NCBI RefSeq assembly: GCF_958431955.1
Contig: NZ_CAUASN010000023.1
Coordinates: 1-37,923, forward strand
Origin: an uncultured Adlercreutzia sp.
Lineage (GTDB): Bacteria; Actinomycetota; Coriobacteriia; Coriobacteriales; Eggerthellaceae
Length of the DNA: 37,923 bases
Direction of reading: 5' to 3'
Shown piece after piece: positions 17,301-25,575 of this stretch. A model generated the notes under the pieces. The model was not told the DNA's origin. It ran no database searches and saw nothing but the letters and a program-made list of their open reading frames with translations. Positions within the stretch are counted from its first letter, which is position 1. Each line of letters begins with the position of its first letter. The translations under genes were made by a program, and so were the position numbers.

Positions 17301-18967
17301 GGCAGGCGTCGTTGCCCCACGCGGTGCCGCCGATGCCCGAGAAGCTGTAGACGTCGTTGCCGCTGGCGTCGGTTCCCCTCGTCGCGCAGCGCACCGAGCC
17401 TCCGGTGATGATAGCGTGGCCGCCGTTAAGGCCTAGATCGAAGAACCAGTCGGGTAGCGTGGTCTTGCTTGCGTCGGGCACCAGCGTCCCTCCGGTTACG
17501 CGGAGCACGTGCCCCGTGTTGACTGACGAGCAGAGGGCGTTTTCACAGCCGTCTCCGAATGCGTTTCCGTGGCAGTCGGCAACCGCATGGATGAACCCGC
17601 CGTTAATGGTGATGTCCCCAGCTGAGGCGGTGGCATGCACCAGCTCTCGATCATCGGAGTCGGCGGTGTTAAATGCGTCGGGCCACCAATTCCCCCAATG
17701 CCTTTGACCTGGCTCGTGACAGCCGGCGCCAATGGCCGCACCGTGGGTAGGCGCTTCGGCGTAGATGCGGCCGCTATTGAAAGTCATGCCGGTGCCTCCG
17801 CCGAAATTGCCTCCACCAATGGCCGCGCCTGTCCAGTATTGGGCGGCTGCGCTCTCGGGACCTCCCTGTTGGGAGGTACCTGCCTCGATAATGCCGCCGT
17901 TGAAGGTCATCACCCCAGCCGATTCAGCGCAGGTGCCCCCGATGCCGGCGGCGGTGTAGCCGCCATGGACTGAAAGGCGCCCCGGGTTTTCGCTGTCTAG
18001 GCGAGAAATAGGATCGCCGGTGGAGAGATGCAGGCCGTTTGAGAGCGTGACGCTGCGACCGATGAACCCGTTGACGGGAACTACCTCGTTGTGCTGATTG
18101 TGGACGTTTCCGTTGGGTTCGGTGGTGTTGCGCACGGAATCATCGATAACAAGAACGGAACCTTCTCCGCAGCGCAAGGCGGCGCCGTTGTAGCGATTTG
18201 CCTGGAGCGCCATAAGCACGTTGTCGCTTCCGTCGGCCAAAGTGATATGGCAGCGAGTGGGATCGGTGGGGTTGGCGCGGTCCTGATTGGCATTGGTCAT
18301 GAGATTGAAGGGCATGAGGTGGACGATATGCACGCTCGCGAGCGTGATATCTGCATGTACGGCCGGGTTCACCTGAATACCCGTGGCACCTGGTGCGTCC
18401 TTGCCGTGGTCGGCTGCGTCTGAGAAGGTGAGGGGAGTGGAGGTGAGCACCTCCACGACATCCGATGTGCCGTAATTGGCGCCGTTGTACTGTACGTCGC
18501 CCGGTGTGTATACGAAATCGACCCCGTAGGTCCCGCCCTTCACGCGCAGGTCGCCGCAGGTGACCCAGCCTTGCGCGTCGGGGGAGGGGTCGGCCAGGGG
18601 CGCGGCGGCGAGGGGAAGCCCCGCGTTGGCGAGGGCCTGCGCCACGAGGTCGGCCGCGCTTTCGGTCTCGGCGTCGGGGGCGCTCGTCTGGAGGGCAACG
18701 ACGTTGGATTTTTTTGAAGAAGGAGAAGCGGGGTCCGTGGTGCCGGGATCCTGCGGCCGGCCAGCCGGGTCGTCCCCGGCCGTGTCGCCCTCAGCGGGAG
18801 CGGCCTCGTCGACGCCGGTGTCGCCTACCGGCTCAGAAAACTCGATGGGGGGGGGTCTCCGTGAATTCTCCCTCGGGCTCGGCCGCCGCCGTGGCGGGCA
18901 GCATCCCGCAGGCGAGCGCGGCCGCCAGGCCGAGGCGCAGAAGCGACCCCCGTCGCTTCTCTCTCAT
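14335..18967 (-). CDS. Surface protein 2: LAQTG-anchored DUF11 protein, phase-OFF at a C9 tract
   Basis: Paralogue of surface protein 1 with the same broken frame. The start at 18967 follows GAGAAGGAGAACG and encodes MREKRRGSLLRLGLAAALAC, cleaved near AAA-EPEG. C9 at 18847-18855 leads to TGA after HRVF (44 residues). C8 or C11 gives an open 1543-residue protein. After the tract comes an acidic, Pro-rich linker (~80 residues), then beta-helix-like motifs (VMTFNGGIIEAG, GAAIGGGNFGG, DITINGGFIHAV), KLYLWLPKSAIEKEISVELS, and YWGHRATGWCEI. The Ig-like domain of the other three paralogues is absent: NYLASDNPAEEDTPKSEVV passes almost directly into the first of three DUF11 repeats. LAQTG lies near 1507, then anchor and RRRQRAAR tail. 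It is likely covalently attached to peptidoglycan by a sortase not in this window. Genes 1 and 2 form one subfamily by signal peptide and tail. Confidence 0.85.
18847..18855 (-). repeat. Poly-C9 slippage tract of surface gene 2
   Basis: Nine C in the message, in the same context as gene 1 (GGAGA before, ATCGAGTTTTCTGAGCCG after). C9 gives TGA 13 bases later, C10 gives TAG, and C8 or C11 opens ETPP-IEFSEPVGDTG and the whole downstream frame. A shorter A7 run (18709-18715) lies further into the same gene. Confidence 0.93.
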
Positions 18968-19022
18968 GGTCGTTCTCCTTCTCTCGCAGGCCGGGCCACG
19001 CTCCTCAAGTGCGCGGGACTGT

Positions 19023-19078
19023 TGCCGACCTGTCAGCATACCGTGGCCGAGTGTACACCTTAGCTTATTCGAGCGCAA
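19023..19078 (-). promoter_or_regulatory. Promoter and conserved palindrome of surface gene 2
   Basis: On the minus strand, TTGCGC (19078-19073), 17 bp, then TACACT (19055-19050). The palindrome TGCTGACAGGTCGGCA follows at 19038-19023, identical to that of gene 1. The -10 is weaker than in genes 1 and 3. Confidence 0.68.
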
Positions 19079-19119
19079 GGATGACCGGGCAGGTGAGGGA
19101 TATTACTCGCAAACAGCAC

Positions 19120-19150
19120 GGGGCCCGGCAGATTCACGCTGCCGGGCCCC
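19120..19150 (-). terminator. Terminator hairpin of surface gene 3
   Basis: GGGGCCCGGCAG and CTGCCGGGCCCC form a perfect 12-bp stem with a 7-base loop, followed on the minus strand by GTGCTGTTTGCG. It ends only ~42 bases from the -35 of surface gene 2, so it insulates the two genes. Confidence 0.8.
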
Positions 19151-19170
19151 TGTCGTACGGGTTCTGCGTT

Positions 19171-22100
19171 CTATCGCCGCGGGTGCATGCGGCGGCGGCC
19201 GATGAGGAGGGCGGCCGCCGCGAGGGCCGCCAGGCCAGCACCGAGGGCGAACCCGGCGGCCAGCTCGTCGCCGGTCTGGGCGAGGCGCGTCTTCTTGATG
19301 GTCGTCGGCTCGTCGCCCTTGCCGCCGCCGTCGCCCGACCCCGCGCCACTGCCGTTGCCGTTGCCGTTCTCGTCCCCGTCGGCGGGCAGCACGCCGCCCT
19401 CGGAGTCGGTGCCGGGCGGGTAGGCGACCTGGGATCCCACCATCTCGCTCTCCCGCTCGATGGCGGCCCAGCCCGCAGGCGGGTCGAAGGGCTGGCCGGC
19501 GACGGGGTGCTCGCCGTCGGGGTCCCACTGCGAGGGCGGCACGCCGAGCGCCTCGGCCACGTTGCCGATGTCGGCGCCGAGCGCCTCCTCGGTCACGAGC
19601 GCGTCGAAGGCGAGCACGACCTCCTGGCCGCCGTACAGGTGCCCCGCCGCCACCGCGAGCACGCGGCTCTCGTGGTCGTAGGCGGCGTCGTCCACGGCCA
19701 CGGCGGCGCCGTCGGGCAGCGTCATGGATACGGACCCGCTCACGGGCTCCACGCCCACCGGAACCGCATCGCGGATGACGGCGTCCATCCAGCTGGTGGC
19801 GGGGCCGTCGTTGCGCAGGCGCACGGTGTAGCGCACCACGTCGCCCACGTGGGTGGTGCCGTCGTCGCGCGAGGCGTTCTCCGCCGCCTTGTCGACGGTG
19901 ATGTCGCCCTCGGCGGGGTCGAGGCCCACGAGCACGGGCGGCTCCACGCCCGGCGTGGTGCCGATGGCGTCCCCGTCCCCGTCGGACGGGGGAGCGGCCG
20001 GCTTTCCGGGATCGGGGTCGGCCGGCACGCTGTCGGGGCCGACCGAGGGCACGGTGCCGTGGGCGAAGGCGACGTTCGCGTTGTCGGCGCCCAGCGCCTC
20101 CTCTCCCACGACGACCTCGAAGCTGAGCACGACCTTCTCGCCGCCCCACAGGTCGCCGGCGGTGACGGCGATGGTGCGGCTCGCCGCGTCGTAGGCGCCG
20201 TCGTCCACGGGCACGGTGGTGCCGTCGGGCTGCGTCATCTCGATGGAGTCGGACTTGGGCTCCATGCCCGCCGGCAGCGGGTCGGACACCGTGGCCGCGA
20301 GCAGGCAGGTGGAGGCGTCGCCGCTGTTGGAGAGCTCGATCGTGTAGCGCAGCTCGTCGCCCACGCGGGTGACCTTGGCCCCCGGCGAGGTGACGTTCTC
20401 CACCGTCTTCGTCACGGTCGCTGCGGGATCGCCGGGCACCACGGTGGCCGGGCCGGGCGGCAGGGCCGGCTTGCTGGGATCGGGGTTCTCGGGCAGCTCG
20501 CGGTCGGGGTTGTCGGGGTCGGTGCGCGTGCCCTCGGCGGTCGCGATGTTCTCCAGCTCGGAGGAGATGTCGCGCCCGGCCGCGTCGTCGGCCACGGTGC
20601 ACTCGAAGGTGAGGACGGCCGTCCCCGCCCCGTAGATGTTCCCCACAGGCGCGCTCAGGACGCGCCGGCCCTGCCCGTTCGCCGCGGCGAGGGAGTACTC
20701 GCCGAGCTTCGGGGCGGACGCCTGCGAGAGGGCGCCGTCGAAGGGGGCCGACGGGTTCTCCAGGCGCACGCTCGCCTCGTCGAGCACGAGGCAGGCGGGC
20801 AGCTCGTCGGAGAGGGCCACGTCGTTCCAGGCCGAGCCCTCCGCCGCGTTCTCGGCGGTCACCGTGTAGTGCAGGCGGTCGCCGGGCTGGGTGGGGCCGT
20901 CCGGGTGCGTGAGGTTCTTCACGGACTTGGACACCGAGGTGTCGGGCGCGATCTCGGGGTTCGGCTTCACGGTGACGTCGAAGACGAAGGTGGTGCCCGT
21001 GTAGGCGCCGTTGGGGGCCTGGCTCACCGTGAGGGTGGTCTCTCCCACGGCCTCGGGGTCCACGACGAGGGTGATCTTGCCGTCGGCGTCGCGGATGGGC
21101 GCGCCGCTCTCGTCGCGCAGGATGTCGGCCTCTATGATGCGGCCGTCGGCCGTGGTCACGGTGACGGGCCCGGAGGAGGGGGTGTCCAGCTTCAGGGTGA
21201 CGCGCCCGGGGTTGGGCTCGCCCTCGCCGTGCTTCTGGTAGACGGCCTCGATGGAGCCGTGGTACTCCTTCTCGTTGGGCTTTGCGGGGTCGGCCGGCTC
21301 GGGGTTGGGGCTCACCTCCACCTTGGTGCCGTCGGGCGCGTCCTCGGGCTCGACGGTGGGCTCGGGGTCGATGGGGCTGATGGCCACCGTGTCGCTTTCA
21401 ACCCCGTCAGGGTCCTCGGCGGGGTTCACACTCGCGAGGTAGTTCGCCGGCGCCGCGTCGCCCTCGTTGGGCGGCAGGTACTGCACCGACACCTCGTGGT
21501 TGCCGTCGCTGGTGGCGTCGGGCACGAGGAAGTCGGCGTCAGCCGGGGTGAACACGTAGGTGAAGTCGGTGTAGTGGCCGCTCGCGTCGTCTCCCTCGCG
21601 CGTGGCGTTCTTCTTGCCCTCGGCGGTGGCCGCCCGGCTCGCGGCGGGCTTGTCCTCGAAGAGGATCTCGATGGGCTCGCCCACGGCCTTCCCGTCCACG
21701 TACAGCTGCACGTAGCCCTCGGGCGCGGCGCAGGTGGTCTTGGTGGCCACGCCGGCCGGGTCGGCGGCGCCGCGGCTGATGCGGGCGTTCACCTGCAGCT
21801 CCTTGTCGGAGTCGTGGTGGTCCGAGCCGGGGGCGGAGTCCTCCACCCACTGGGCCTCCACCAGGGCCACGGCGGAGTTGGTGGGCAGGATCTCGCACCA
21901 GCCCGTGGCGCGGTGGCCCCAGTAGTTTTCTTTGAAGCCTTCGGTGGAGGAGAACTCCTCCGATGTCATGGTGAACTTCATGGTGCCGGCGTCGGTGGGC
22001 ATGGTGGTGAGGGGGCTACCGTCGTCGTTGGCGCTCACCTCGGGCCCGAGGGGCGCGCCGTCGCGCTTGTCGTAGAGCTGGTACTTGTATGTGACGGTGT

Positions 22101-23814
22101 CCGGATCGGTGAGCTCGCGGTAGATGGGCGTTCCGTCGGCTTCCGTTCCGATCTCCTCCAGTGTGGGCAGGGGATTCTCGTCGCTGATGGCGTAGGTGGT
22201 GAAGGGCTCGCCGTCGTAGTACTTCTTCAGTTTTGCCAAATACTCTTCGGGCAAGTTGAAGTCGGCATAGCGGCGCAACTTGCTGTCCGACCCCGTTCCA
22301 GGGGGTCGGAAAAGGGGCAGCGGCGTTACCTCGGTCGGATTGCCGTTCTCATCCAGCTTGTCGGTGTTCTTGTAGGTGAACTCGACGGTAACCTCGCTGC
22401 TCTCGATGACTTTCTCGGGCAGCCACAGGTACAGGTGGCCCTTGTCGAACTCGGCCGGGGCACCGTAATCGTAGTTGTCGCCGTCGACTTTCAGCTGCCA
22501 CCGGGTGACCTCGTACGGGTTCTCGCCTACGTCGGTCACGAGATCGATTTCCACCATTCTGATCGGCTCGCCCTTCTCGTTGTGGGCGTTGCCGACGAAG
22601 TTGAAGGGCATGCCCGGCCGCCCGTTTCCCACTGAGCCGCCAGAGATGGTGATCTCTGCTCCAGGGGCGCCGATATCGCCGCAGCCTGAGTAGGGGTGCT
22701 CCACCGATGAGGGGAGGAGCGTGCCGCCCGTGATAATGATCTGATAGGCGCTGCTGTTGAGAACCCCGCAGCCCGCGCCGAAGCCGCTGCCGTGGTCGGG
22801 CCCGCTAGAGATGGTGTAGCCGCCGTTAATCCGGATATTGCCGGTGGCGGCTGCGTTGCCGCCACCGATGGCCGCGCCGTGGCCGTAGCTCACCTTGTAG
22901 GCATCGGCGTTGACGCGACCTCCGTTGATGGTGATCCACTCATCGAGCCCCGTTCCGTTGCCTGACCCACCGCCTCCGATGGATGCGCCGCAGGAGGTGC
23001 TGCCGCCTGGGGTGCCGGCGTTTTTGGCCGTAATGATGCCGCCGTTAATGGTGAGGTTGCCGCCAGATTCCGACAGATGGCCGCCGATGACGGCTGCGTT
23101 GCCGTTGCCTTTCACGATGGCCAGCAGGCGGCCGGGGTTGTCGCTGTCGAGTTTGGTGAGGGGGTCGCCTTTCTTCACCTCCTGCCCGTTGGCGAGGGTG
23201 GCATCCCGGGGCACGACGCCTCCTTCGGGTACAAGGGGGTTGCCGTCGGCATCGATGTTGGCCACGCCGTCCTCGATAGTGAGGGTGGCTCCGGTGGGGT
23301 TGTGGATGGCGCATTGGTTGCCGTTTGTTGAAAAGGAGTTGACGGTTCCATCGGCCAAAGTGAGATGGCAGGTGCCTCCGGGCTGTATGTCGAGGGCGTC
23401 GTCGCCGCTCACGCCTACGCCGGCTAGCGTGATGCGGGCCGTTTGGCCTGCTGGGATGACGATGCGGCCGGCCGCAGGTTTGGCGTGCAGCCCCAAAGCC
23501 TCATCGTCGAGTGATTGATCGGGGGTTTGGATGGCGAACTGCTTGCTCGTGTTTACCGTGAGGATATGCGCTGTCTCGTCGTAGGAGAAGTCGCCTTTGG
23601 TCACGGTGTCGCCGTTCACGCCCCAGATGGTGAAGTCGCCGAGTGCGAACGAGCCTGCGCCTGGGGTTACCGCGGCGAGTGCGGTGACACCTGCCGAGGC
23701 GGTTTCTCCGGCGGTGGCGTTGGCCGCCAGCGCGCCGGTGGGCATCATGAGCCCGCAGGCGAGCACGGCCGCGAGCGCGCCGCGCAGCAGCTTGCGCCTG
23801 GTATTCTCTCTCAT
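19171..23814 (-). CDS. Surface protein 3: intact LAQTG-anchored DUF11 protein without a tract
   Basis: The only paralogue with an unbroken frame, 1547 residues from the start at 23814 (AGAGAAGGAGCGTCGAT before ATG; an ATG nine codons upstream lacks this). The signal peptide MRENTRRKLLRGALAAVLAC continues GLMMPTGALA-ANA. Where the others carry ETPP and the C run, this one reads GETASAG with no homopolymer. Beta-helix-like motifs follow (NLTINGGIITAK, ASIGGGGSGNG, ITINGGRVNA, IIITGGTLLP). Next come KGHLYLWLPEKVIESSEVTV, YWGHRATGWCEILP, an Ig-like domain (APNGAYTGTTFVFDVTV) and three DUF11-type repeats (SKSVKNLTHPDG, TKTVENVTSPGA, DKAAENASRDDG). LAQTG at ~1511 is followed by an anchor helix and an RRRMHPRR tail. 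It is probably a constitutively made adhesin or cell-wall stalk. The ligand is unknown. Confidence 0.93.
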   Translation of the reverse strand: MRENTRRKLLRGALAAVLACGLMMPTGALAANATAGETASAGVTALAAVTPGAGSFALGDFTIWGVNGDTVTKGDFSYDETAHILTVNTSKQFAIQTPDQSLDDEALGLHAKPAAGRIVIPAGQTARITLAGVGVSGDDALDIQPGGTCHLTLADGTVNSFSTNGNQCAIHNPTGATLTIEDGVANIDADGNPLVPEGGVVPRDATLANGQEVKKGDPLTKLDSDNPGRLLAIVKGNGNAAVIGGHLSESGGNLTINGGIITAKNAGTPGGSTSCGASIGGGGSGNGTGLDEWITINGGRVNADAYKVSYGHGAAIGGGNAAATGNIRINGGYTISSGPDHGSGFGAGCGVLNSSAYQIIITGGTLLPSSVEHPYSGCGDIGAPGAEITISGGSVGNGRPGMPFNFVGNAHNEKGEPIRMVEIDLVTDVGENPYEVTRWQLKVDGDNYDYGAPAEFDKGHLYLWLPEKVIESSEVTVEFTYKNTDKLDENGNPTEVTPLPLFRPPGTGSDSKLRRYADFNLPEEYLAKLKKYYDGEPFTTYAISDENPLPTLEEIGTEADGTPIYRELTDPDTVTYKYQLYDKRDGAPLGPEVSANDDGSPLTTMPTDAGTMKFTMTSEEFSSTEGFKENYWGHRATGWCEILPTNSAVALVEAQWVEDSAPGSDHHDSDKELQVNARISRGAADPAGVATKTTCAAPEGYVQLYVDGKAVGEPIEILFEDKPAASRAATAEGKKNATREGDDASGHYTDFTYVFTPADADFLVPDATSDGNHEVSVQYLPPNEGDAAPANYLASVNPAEDPDGVESDTVAISPIDPEPTVEPEDAPDGTKVEVSPNPEPADPAKPNEKEYHGSIEAVYQKHGEGEPNPGRVTLKLDTPSSGPVTVTTADGRIIEADILRDESGAPIRDADGKITLVVDPEAVGETTLTVSQAPNGAYTGTTFVFDVTVKPNPEIAPDTSVSKSVKNLTHPDGPTQPGDRLHYTVTAENAAEGSAWNDVALSDELPACLVLDEASVRLENPSAPFDGALSQASAPKLGEYSLAAANGQGRRVLSAPVGNIYGAGTAVLTFECTVADDAAGRDISSELENIATAEGTRTDPDNPDRELPENPDPSKPALPPGPATVVPGDPAATVTKTVENVTSPGAKVTRVGDELRYTIELSNSGDASTCLLAATVSDPLPAGMEPKSDSIEMTQPDGTTVPVDDGAYDAASRTIAVTAGDLWGGEKVVLSFEVVVGEEALGADNANVAFAHGTVPSVGPDSVPADPDPGKPAAPPSDGDGDAIGTTPGVEPPVLVGLDPAEGDITVDKAAENASRDDGTTHVGDVVRYTVRLRNDGPATSWMDAVIRDAVPVGVEPVSGSVSMTLPDGAAVAVDDAAYDHESRVLAVAAGHLYGGQEVVLAFDALVTEEALGADIGNVAEALGVPPSQWDPDGEHPVAGQPFDPPAGWAAIERESEMVGSQVAYPPGTDSEGGVLPADGDENGNGNGSGAGSGDGGGKGDEPTTIKKTRLAQTGDELAAGFALGAGLAALAAAALLIGRRRMHPRR

Positions 23815-23883
23815 ATCGACGCTCCTTCTCTGGGTTCGCATCGTCTTTTGATGATCGGTTCGTCATTCGGGTACGCGAAGCGT

Positions 23884-23939
23884 TGCCGAACTGTCAGCAT
23901 ATTGCCAGCGATTTTACACTTTTGCCCAGTTGAGCACAA
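23884..23939 (-). promoter_or_regulatory. Promoter and conserved palindrome of surface gene 3
   Basis: On the minus strand, TTGTGC (23939-23934), 17 bp, then TAAAAT (23916-23911), one of the two best -10 matches of the four. The palindrome TGCTGACAGTTCGGCA lies at 23899-23884. The ~90-nt leader is almost identical to that of gene 4, so these two arose by duplication. Confidence 0.72.
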
Positions 23940-24020
23940 GGATGAGCGGCGCGGTAAGCGTTGTTTGGAGGTACAGCGTCCCCCTGCGCGAGAGGGCCAG
24001 CGCCGGGGCAGCCGAGTGGG

Positions 24021-25080
24021 CTAATCGCGGTAGCGCGTTATGTCGATCGCCTTGAAGTGCGTGCTCTCCACGCGGATGTTGCGCTGGGTCGCCTTGCACA
24101 GGGCGACCAGCCTGAGGCGGAGCATCTCCGCAAGCCGATCGACGCCTTCCCGGCGGGGCAGCTCATCGAGCACGGCGTCGATGTTGGCGATAATGGCGCC
24201 TGCGATCTCGTCCGTCCTGCTGATCAGCGCACCCGCATCAAGGTCGTGCGTCTTCGCGAAGCGCTCCAACGAGCTCTTTCTCAGCCACCCGACGCGGTTC
24301 TCGCCGCCTATCGACATGGCGAGATGGTAGATCTTTCCCTTCTTCATGAAGGGGGCGGAGCTCGCCACGTCGTAGAGCGGGGCGAGGAGGTACCTGCTTT
24401 GCGCGGGATGCAGAAGCGAGTAGTTCTTCGCGTGGGCGTCGGTCGAGGCGGTAAGGTAGTTGAACAGGAGGGCGTCGATGAGGCGCCCCCTGCTGTTGCC
24501 CTCGGCCGCCCGCATCAGCCCCATTGCCTGGGCGGACGAGGGCCCTCCATCGGCCGTGTACTTCTTCGAGGAGGGCGTCGCCAGCGCTTGGCAGAGATCC
24601 TCTTGGTGGATACGGGTGACCCGTCCGCTCTCGGGGGACGTGAAGCGGTCGTAGCGCGCGATGGCGGGCGTCGTCGTCGGCGAGGCGCCTCAGCCTCGCA
24701 CCGATGGCGTTGTCGGTCAGGAGGACATAGCCGCTTTCCCGCTCGCTCGGACGCGTCTCGTCGGGGGGAACGACCTGAATGGCACCGGGCAGGTCGAGGC
24801 CGAAGCGGGCAAGGAGGGGGAAGACGCCGGTGCTGGTTCCCGCCTCTGTGGCCATTCCCCGACGGACTTGCGGGTTGTCGGGGAGGAGGTTGTCGAACCA
24901 GGCGAGCACGCGTCGGCCGACGTAAACGTCGCTGGAAACGGGCATGCCGACCGAGAGATCGGGCCCCTGGTATGAAGGGTGATAGGAGAAGGAGAGTTCT
25001 CCGTCCCTTGACATGATCAGCTGGCCGGCAGGGTTGCCGGCGATGAGGACGTCGAGCGTCTTCGCGCGGGCGGGGCTCAT
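24021..25080 (-). pseudogene. hipA: HipA-like kinase toxin, broken by an internal deletion and frameshift
   Basis: HipA toxins are Ser/Thr kinases of ~420-440 residues that phosphorylate targets such as glutamyl-tRNA synthetase. The first part (25080 to ~24660) encodes a good N-terminal domain: LDVLIAGNPAGQL, FSYHPSYQ, WFDNLLPDN, then VLLTDNAIGARLRRLADDDA. At about 24655 the homology jumps to another frame at IARYDRFTSPESGRV, followed by RIHQEDLCQALATPSSKKY, the catalytic-loop segment STDAHAKNYSLLH and the final helices to RYRD. Roughly 70-90 residues with the Gly-rich ATP-binding loop are missing, and the deletion shifts the frame. In the original frame the tail is nonsense-like Arg/Pro-rich sequence. 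Kinase activity is not expected. The start overlaps the hipB stop (ATGA), the normal operon arrangement. Confidence 0.82.
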
Positions 25081-25355
25081 CGTGCGTCACCGTAGAGCGA
25101 GTCGAGGTACGCCTCGATATCGAACCCGTCGCCCTGGGCCTTGGGGCGCACGCCCCTGTCGATGGCGAGATCCCAGTTGGTGGCGTTGAGGACACGCTCG
25201 ACCGTGCCGAGAGAGACGTGCTCGGCGCCGCCTCCTTCGATGCGCGCGATGGTGGGACGGCTCACCCCGGCCCGCTCAGCGAGCTCGTCTTGCGTCATGC
25301 CGAGCTCGCGCCTGCCCTCCTTCACGCGCTCCGCGATATCCTCGTTAAGTAGCAT
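25077..25355 (-). CDS. hipB: HipB-family antitoxin and operon repressor
   Basis: The product is 92 residues with an HTH_3 domain at about 20-41 (MTQDELAERAGVSRPTIARI) and a longer C-terminal tail, as usual for HipB. The start was placed at MLLNED because AAGGAGAGC lies 5 bases upstream; an ATG 30 bases further up lacks a ribosome site. HipB normally binds HipA, holds it inactive on DNA and represses hipBA. The partner here is broken, so this is probably a surviving repressor only. The upstream region is strikingly AT-rich and contains the inverted repeat at 25438-25453. Confidence 0.85.
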   Translation of the reverse strand: MLLNEDIAERVKEGRRELGMTQDELAERAGVSRPTIARIEGGGAEHVSLGTVERVLNATNWDLAIDRGVRPKAQGDGFDIEAYLDSLYGDAR

Positions 25356-25437
25356 AATGCTCTCCTTGGTAAAAATTTGATACATTCTAGCATAATACGA
25401 GGAAGATAGTCGTACGTCTGAAGCAGCGTGTAAATAA

Positions 25438-25453
25438 TCTGATACAAATCAGA
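25438..25453 (-). promoter_or_regulatory. Candidate HipB operator
   Basis: TCTGATACAAATCAGA is a perfect 6-bp inverted repeat around ACAA, about 85 bp upstream of hipB. On the minus strand TTTACA, 17 bp and GACTAT follow, a possible but weak promoter. A related TGATACA half-site lies closer to the gene, near 25378. Confidence 0.45.
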
Positions 25454-25530
25454 GGAATAACCTTGGATTCCGCCCCCTTCCTTGTCCTTGCGCGAAAGCG
25501 CTGCTACCCAGAGGGTTCCGAGAAAAGAAT

Positions 25531-25550
25531 CGGGCCGCGCGGGCGGCCCG
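25531..25550 (-). terminator. Terminator of surface gene 4
   Basis: CGGGCCGC and GCGGCCCG form a perfect 8-bp stem with a 4-base loop, followed on the minus strand by ATTCTTTTCTC. It lies just past the gene 4 stop codon. Confidence 0.85.
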
Positions 25551-25575
25551 ATGGAGAGATGCTGCGGGAGGTTTT

